Below are positions 21,199 to 26,453 of a stretch of DNA of 26,453 nt, piece after piece. Source of the DNA: a virus; the IMG/VR virus record IMGVR_UViG_3300044825_003289, positions 1 through 26,453 of that record; one strand, given 5' to 3'. The position numbers were made by a program, and so were the translations under genes. The notes below the pieces were generated by a model. The model searched no databases and was not told the DNA's origin. It was given only the letters and a program-made list of their open reading frames with translations. The stretch's first letter is position 1; each line of letters opens with the position of its first letter.

Positions 21199-24100
21199 AT
21201 GCCGAGTCCTTTAGATTTTCCAAGTTCAGAGGTTTTTAGAAAGAAACTTGTTGTCAGGAATTTAGTGCCTTACAAAAAGTCACCAAGCTCGATTACTCCG
21301 CCAATTAACTACGAAACAATACAAAGGGATTTATCACCCACTGATAGTGATGACACCTTAATTGACAACCCAATCTTTGCCAACAAACTTTACCCTCTTA
21401 ACCAATACGGTGCTGACGGTGGATATACTCAAGTCAGAGACCCGAACACTCTACAGAATACAAATTCCAACGAGGGGGAGTATGGATATCAAGACGCAAA
21501 CATTATTGACGAAAGTTATGTGGCGGCACTACAAGGTTTTGCCAACCTTTCACCGGCTTGGAAACCTCTCAACGCTTACGCCAACACGACTCAATTATTC
21601 GATGCTGCTCAGTTCATCGGACAACTTGAGATTCTACAAACCAATAACGGAAGAGGAAGTAACGGACAACCCTACCCAAACTTTAATCCGTCATCTTACC
21701 GAACGGTTTCACTTATCCTCAACCCTGACCCAACAGGTACAAACGGACCGTTATCTTCAGATTCCTACTTAGCCAAACTCGGGGCAAGTTTCTACAAGAA
21801 ATCCTTCGAATACAATGTAGCAAGACAAATTACACAAGAAACAAGAGGTCGTGCTAATTTCCTTAACGTAAATGGTGGAGAGGATATCTTGGCGTTTATC
21901 AACGGAAGAGTTCCCCTGTTGGAACCAAACTGGACAATTACCGAAGGTTCCACGATAATAGGTGCCGCAGCCAATTTACTTAACAGAGTTTCGGGTTCTT
22001 ACGCACCGTTTTCTGTTATTCCCGGTCAATACTTTGACCCCCAAATCAACAGTGGAATACCAACAACAGGATTTCAGTTGGCATCTGCCTTCTTGGGAGC
22101 CAATGCCGCAGCGGGATTAGGAAGGTTCTTTAATAGTCTCAATTCACAATCAAACTTAAGAGGTTCACAACTTTTCCTTCAAAACACAGGTGGGGGTCAA
22201 AGGTCACAACTTTTCAAGAACATTGACTTCAATCTATACAAACCAGGGTACGATAGACCAATTTTTGATAGAGTAGCGGGAGCGCTCCAAGGAAGAAATA
22301 CAAACAACGGAGAATACTACGTTGGTAGTGTTAAATCAGAACCCGCTCAAGTTTTCTCACCTTCAGGTGATATCCCTGTTGACCAATTTGGTCGTGAGGT
22401 TCAATCACCTGTTTATGGACCATCAGAACTTGCACAACTTTACGAAGGACCTGGTAAGGCTCTTCGTCTCGGTGCGAATGGTCCTGTCTACACCGACGGT
22501 GGTGGTATTGAAGGTGGATTCACATGGGTATCCCCCAAGTTCAAAGGAAACGCTGGTAAGTACGTTGGTATTGGTGGTAAAACAATTGCGGATGACCCCG
22601 ACTTCAAACCCTCAGCATACGGACCAACAGAGTCAACGAATTACTCCTTCAGAGAAGGTTCAATATTAGACGATACACAACGTATCATCGACTCACAACC
22701 AAGAAGTGGGGGAAGAAGACAACAACACGTAGGAAACGCCATAGACCAAGTATCTAAGGTCTTTAACGATGGATACAAAGAGATTACCAAAGGTTCCAAG
22801 GTTATTCGTTACATTGGACAACCTGGTGTAGAGGTAGGGGCGGAATATTGTCGAATCTTCACAAAAGATACACCATATCTTCAATACAATGACCTACAGA
22901 AACAAGATGGTATGACAACACAAAACCGTAGATTCTCTTATTCGGTTTTGGATAGTACCTACAATTTGAATATCTATCCCAACAAGAGAGAGGGTGGACA
23001 AGATTCTACCAATATAATTGGGGGTGTACCACCAGCAGGGGGTAACGTAGATGGTTATGCTAAAAAATATATGTTCTCATTAGAGAACTTAGCATGGAGA
23101 ACATCAAGTAGACCTGGTCTTTCTTATGGTGATTTAGCAGTTTGTGAGAGAGGACCTAATGGAGGTAGAGTAATGTGGTTTCCACCATATAACTTGAAAT
23201 TCAACGAGTCAACAAATGCGTCATTCCAACAGACAGATTTTATTGGTAGACCTGAACCTGTATTTACCTACAAAAACTCCAATAGAACAGGTACTTTGAA
23301 TTGGACAATAGTTGTTGACCACCCATCAATTATGAACATGATTGTCAATCGTGTTTTATCAAATGAAAACAACAAAAACAGAATCAATTCAATTATTGAA
23401 TCCTTCTTTGCCGGTTGTAGAAAGTATGACATCTATGAGTTAGCCGCAAGATACTATACAATCAATCCTGAGGACCTGTTTGAAATTCAACAAAGAATCC
23501 AAAATCAAGACATCACCACAGAAGAAATTCGTTACATCAAAAATACCATTCAGGTTGGTGATGCTTCTACTTCGAATGGGGGCACACCTGGAGGTGGAAA
23601 TACAAATGGTTCAAGTGATAGTTCACAAACAGGAAATCAAGATAATTTTGAAGAGTTAATTAATCTTGGACTGTACTTTGACAATGACATTCCAAAGCCA
23701 AACCAAGTTGTACAGAACTACGAAAATTACTACACAACCTACACCAGTTCTGCAAACAAAGCGGTGTACAATGAAAACAGTGTCGAACCAACAAAATCAT
23801 CTTTGTTTTTCACAAACATTGTTGAAGCAAACAAACAAAAGATACAAGAGAAACTTATTCTCCTTGACCAAAGACTCTCCCAATACCCCCAAGCAACCGC
23901 TGAGTTAGTTCTCAGAGGAACTGCTTCAAGTCCTGCTTCAGTTGACTACAACCGAGCACTTGGACAAAGAAGGGTCGATGCCGCGGTTCAATACATCAGA
24001 AGTATCGGAAGTTTGGGAAAATACATTGATGAAAAAAGATTGACGATTGTATCTACCGCACCAGGAGAGGTTGCTTTTGTTGACCCTGATGGTAACAATG

Positions 24101-26292
24101 CCACTTACGATAGACAATTTTGTTCAACGTCAGCAGACAGTAGCTCACAACCAATTTCTATTTATTCTGTCAACGCCATGGCGTGTAGAAGAACTGCAAT
24201 AGAAAACATTACAGTAAAAATTCCACCACCACCAAAGGTACCACCTACTATTGTACCATCTTCAACAAGATATCAAGAAGAATTGACTGCGGTTGTTGAT
24301 TCAAAAACTGTGACACAACAAGTTGTAACTCAGGAAACAGTATTCAGAGATAACATTACCAAAAGAGTACTTAGAAATCTTTTGTCTGAGTGTGACTACT
24401 TTGAGGTTATCAAAGAAGAAACTCCAATGGTATACGACAACCTTAAAGAAAAGTTAAAGTTTTTCCATCCAGCATTTCACTCGATTACCCCTGAAGGATT
24501 GAACTCAAGGTTAACGTTCCTACAACAATGTATGAGACCGGGTGACACCATCCCTACAACAAAAGTGGACAAGCAGGGAGTTACTACTTTGGAATATAAT
24601 AATGCCGTAAACACCTCTTTTGGTGTGCCACCAGTATTGATTCTAAGAGTGGGAGATTTCTATCACTCCAAAATTATTCCTCAAAACCTTACTATCAACT
24701 ATGAAAATTTGGATTTGAATCCTGAGGGAATTGGTGTACAACCAATGTTGGCTAATATTTCATTATCATTTGCATTTGTTGGTGGACAAGGTTTACAAAA
24801 TGCGGTAGATAAACTTCAAAATGCTTTGTCATTTAACTTCTATGCTAACACTGAAGTTTATGATGACAGAGCAGATGCGACTGATACAAGTTACAAAGTA
24901 ATTGACAAACAATTCTTGGATGACTTAGATATAAGTTTACCACCACCAACTATTCAAGAAGTACAGACAACCCAAACATCTGCAAACTTGGACACTATTG
25001 GTGGTATTCTTACATCCGAAGTCACCAACACAACTCAAATTGGAACAATTGAGTACAAAACATTTATGAATCAGTTCAAGGCTACAACACAAACTTACTT
25101 TACGAATGTTGTTAGTAAGAACACTGATTTGACTCGTCAATACAATAATGCCGTAAGACAAATATTTTCACTAAGTCGTAATTATACAACAGGACCGATA
25201 TTAGCAAACTCAAATCAAATATCTCGTTTGTTCGGTAAACCCTCACAGATAGAATTCACAGTTAATCAAATCTTCAGTGCATATATCAATGACATACAAA
25301 ATGGTAGTGATGGATTTATTACCTTTATGAGTGGACAAAACTATAGTCCAAAAGTGATGAGATTGATAAAGAAAAATTTGGAAGATTACGTAAGAAGTAA
25401 GAAAAATTCTTTTGCCAACTCTATTACCACAGTTATACAAGGATTAACAACTGTCCAAGAAGGTTTGATACAGCAAATCACAAGAGCAAATACTATACCA
25501 TTTAATGGAACCGCACCAAATACTGGAACAGATGGATTCCAACAAGCAAATGGTAACATAGTTATTTTCGATGTATCAGGAACAACCGATGTGCACGCTT
25601 CATCAACGGTTGCTAATACATTCTTAGAACTTAACGCTGATATTGTAAAAATTGCAAATGACTTGAATGAATTCGACGAAAAGGTATCAACCAGTTATCC
25701 ATTCACTCAAAATGGTTTGAATTACTCGGGATATTTGGTACAAGACCCATCAACAAATTTGAATACTTTCATTAATGATGTGTTTGTTCCGTTTACCTCT
25801 CAAAACATTACCTTTACCAGACCTAACAGTGGAGACCAATTTAGAAACAACATCGAGTTTTGGAACAACACTGCAAACAAAAGACAATACTTTGTTTTGT
25901 CAAAAGAAGCGACAGACCAACCAACCTACGAAACATTCAAAACGGCGATTATCGGAAACATCAAAAACATAACTGAAGGTAACACAGACCTCAACGGACC
26001 GTTCGATGCGTATTGGTTGGAAATTGCTCGCCAAATCTTCAACAAAGAAAATGAAGTCACAAATACATTTATCACAACAATTAGTAATGACAAACTCAAA
26101 AAATTTATAGTTTACACCCCATTCTCATCAGAGAAAAAGAGAGTGTTTACTTATGAAAAAGATGCGTCACCTTCTAGTCTTAGGAAAATTCTAATTAAAA
26201 ACTTGGGACTCAAGAATAACACCAACACGGACATTGCAACTTGGGCAAACGAATCTGCAAATGTCATAACACCAAAGGTTCAATTGTTATAA
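21199..26292 (+). CDS. Giant baseplate protein with embedded OmpA-like domain
   Basis: The protein has 1697 residues. Residues ~1-620 are Asn/Gly/Tyr-rich with no recognised fold. Residues ~630-745 contain SLENLAWR, a WFPPYNLKFNES segment, FIGRPEPVFTY (about 681-691) and NRTGTLNWTIVVDHPS, a pattern known from baseplate or tube-initiator proteins of large myoviruses. A Gly/Ser/Asn linker (787-816) leads to an OmpA-like domain (~870-1005): LRGTASS, YNRALGQRR (917-925), a PGE turn, two cysteines (C975, C996) and an RR pair (997-998). A PPPPKVPP linker follows, then another structural region with YHSKIIPQNLTINYENLDLNPEG and a long helical C-terminus. It probably links tube end, baseplate and possibly cell wall. 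A late motif precedes it, and the next gene starts two bases after its TAA. Confidence 0.72.
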   Translation: MPSPLDFPSSEVFRKKLVVRNLVPYKKSPSSITPPINYETIQRDLSPTDSDDTLIDNPIFANKLYPLNQYGADGGYTQVRDPNTLQNTNSNEGEYGYQDANIIDESYVAALQGFANLSPAWKPLNAYANTTQLFDAAQFIGQLEILQTNNGRGSNGQPYPNFNPSSYRTVSLILNPDPTGTNGPLSSDSYLAKLGASFYKKSFEYNVARQITQETRGRANFLNVNGGEDILAFINGRVPLLEPNWTITEGSTIIGAAANLLNRVSGSYAPFSVIPGQYFDPQINSGIPTTGFQLASAFLGANAAAGLGRFFNSLNSQSNLRGSQLFLQNTGGGQRSQLFKNIDFNLYKPGYDRPIFDRVAGALQGRNTNNGEYYVGSVKSEPAQVFSPSGDIPVDQFGREVQSPVYGPSELAQLYEGPGKALRLGANGPVYTDGGGIEGGFTWVSPKFKGNAGKYVGIGGKTIADDPDFKPSAYGPTESTNYSFREGSILDDTQRIIDSQPRSGGRRQQHVGNAIDQVSKVFNDGYKEITKGSKVIRYIGQPGVEVGAEYCRIFTKDTPYLQYNDLQKQDGMTTQNRRFSYSVLDSTYNLNIYPNKREGGQDSTNIIGGVPPAGGNVDGYAKKYMFSLENLAWRTSSRPGLSYGDLAVCERGPNGGRVMWFPPYNLKFNESTNASFQQTDFIGRPEPVFTYKNSNRTGTLNWTIVVDHPSIMNMIVNRVLSNENNKNRINSIIESFFAGCRKYDIYELAARYYTINPEDLFEIQQRIQNQDITTEEIRYIKNTIQVGDASTSNGGTPGGGNTNGSSDSSQTGNQDNFEELINLGLYFDNDIPKPNQVVQNYENYYTTYTSSANKAVYNENSVEPTKSSLFFTNIVEANKQKIQEKLILLDQRLSQYPQATAELVLRGTASSPASVDYNRALGQRRVDAAVQYIRSIGSLGKYIDEKRLTIVSTAPGEVAFVDPDGNNATYDRQFCSTSADSSSQPISIYSVNAMACRRTAIENITVKIPPPPKVPPTIVPSSTRYQEELTAVVDSKTVTQQVVTQETVFRDNITKRVLRNLLSECDYFEVIKEETPMVYDNLKEKLKFFHPAFHSITPEGLNSRLTFLQQCMRPGDTIPTTKVDKQGVTTLEYNNAVNTSFGVPPVLILRVGDFYHSKIIPQNLTINYENLDLNPEGIGVQPMLANISLSFAFVGGQGLQNAVDKLQNALSFNFYANTEVYDDRADATDTSYKVIDKQFLDDLDISLPPPTIQEVQTTQTSANLDTIGGILTSEVTNTTQIGTIEYKTFMNQFKATTQTYFTNVVSKNTDLTRQYNNAVRQIFSLSRNYTTGPILANSNQISRLFGKPSQIEFTVNQIFSAYINDIQNGSDGFITFMSGQNYSPKVMRLIKKNLEDYVRSKKNSFANSITTVIQGLTTVQEGLIQQITRANTIPFNGTAPNTGTDGFQQANGNIVIFDVSGTTDVHASSTVANTFLELNADIVKIANDLNEFDEKVSTSYPFTQNGLNYSGYLVQDPSTNLNTFINDVFVPFTSQNITFTRPNSGDQFRNNIEFWNNTANKRQYFVLSKEATDQPTYETFKTAIIGNIKNITEGNTDLNGPFDAYWLEIARQIFNKENEVTNTFITTISNDKLKKFIVYTPFSSEKKRVFTYEKDASPSSLRKILIKNLGLKNNTNTDIATWANESANVITPKVQLL

Positions 26293-26293
26293 T

Positions 26294-26453
26294 ATGCCGT
26301 TTCAATATTACAACAGGTATAACCAGTTCTTGGTAAATGGACAACAAACAGTTGTTCCATTTGTAACTATTGACCCTAAGCCAACAGACAAGGTCTTTGT
26401 CTATAAAGTAGGTAGGAGTAGATTGGACAGGGCTTCTCAAGAATTTTACGGTT
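26294..26453 (+). CDS. Baseplate wedge protein, T4 gp53-like, 3' partial
   Basis: The frame opens at ATG 26294, one base after the stop of the giant baseplate gene, and runs off the end of the window, giving 53 residues. The sequence MPFQYYNRYNQFLVNGQ is followed by KVFVYKVGRSRLDRASQEFYG. The latter matches the start of gp53-type wedge proteins (y.v..g.tRlD.lS...YGd..lwW), which is also related to LysM-like segments. In T4, gp53 joins wedges around the hub. The short gap suggests co-transcription from the motif at 21178. The rest of the protein is not seen. Confidence 0.7.
   Translation, partial: MPFQYYNRYNQFLVNGQQTVVPFVTIDPKPTDKVFVYKVGRSRLDRASQEFYG

Noticed and set aside
24159-24165. TATTTAT inside the giant baseplate gene, 12 bases before an in-frame ATG
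   Set aside because: It lies within the coding sequence of the OmpA-like domain with no gene break. It is most likely chance, and an internal product starting at Met 994 would cut the domain.
1-26453. Search for tRNA genes, CRISPR arrays, insertion sequences and attachment sites
   Set aside because: No cloverleaf-like segment with a T-loop, no regularly spaced repeat and no transposase or integrase frame was recognised by eye.

Overview
The window looks like the late and structural region of a T4-like contractile-tailed phage (myovirus) with an AT-rich genome. The T4-type parts seen are a family B DNA polymerase, gp13/gp14/gp15-like neck and tail-completion proteins, tail sheath (gp18), tail tube (gp19), a gp26-like hub/tail-assembly protein, a tape-measure protein, a very large baseplate protein and the start of a gp53-like wedge protein. 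The host is probably a member of the Bacteroidota. This is an inference from the near absence of Shine-Dalgarno sequences before the starts, the TTG/TAnnTTT-type promoter before the polymerase gene, and the style of the proteins. No tRNA, rRNA, CRISPR or insertion sequence was seen.

Layout. Positions 1-3150 (+) hold three tightly packed surface-glycan-type genes: a GT10 fucosyltransferase-like gene (5' end outside the window), a class I SAM methyltransferase-like gene and a two-domain glycosyltransferase (YibB-like plus a second GT). Positions 3169-3546 (+) hold a small late protein. Positions 3547-6712 (+) hold the DNA polymerase behind a host-type promoter and structured leader, overlapping a stand-alone half of a type I restriction specificity (HsdS) recognition domain. 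Positions 6699-11896 (-) hold, in transcription order, a SET-domain protein, an SNF2-type helicase, an Mn-type superoxide dismutase fused to a phage domain, a gp13-like neck protein and a small virion-like protein. Positions 11937-13498 (+) hold gp14-like and gp15-like genes, the latter cut by one in-frame TAG. Positions 13495-13659 (-) hold a small ribbon-helix-helix-like gene. Positions 13782-26453 (+) hold the tail module: sheath, HAD-type phosphatase, tube, gp26-like protein with a +1-frame overlapping ORF, tape measure, 1697-residue baseplate protein with an embedded OmpA-like domain, and gp53-like protein.

Regulation. Eight copies of the exact 7-mer TATTTAT lie 4 to 41 bases upstream of starts of late-type genes on both strands, always in the sense direction. 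They are probably the late promoters. The motif is the reverse complement of the core of the T4 late promoter TATAAATA. It is absent from the starts of the polymerase, HAD, gp26-like and glycosyltransferase genes. Two intrinsic terminators follow the sheath and tube genes; the second ends directly at the next start codon.

Most worth a second look: the SOD fusion inside a late structural cluster, the reversed late-promoter motif with two nearly leaderless genes, the likely +1 frameshift in the tail-assembly gene, the amber codon in the gp15-like gene, the OmpA-like domain in the baseplate protein, and the SET/SNF2 pair.
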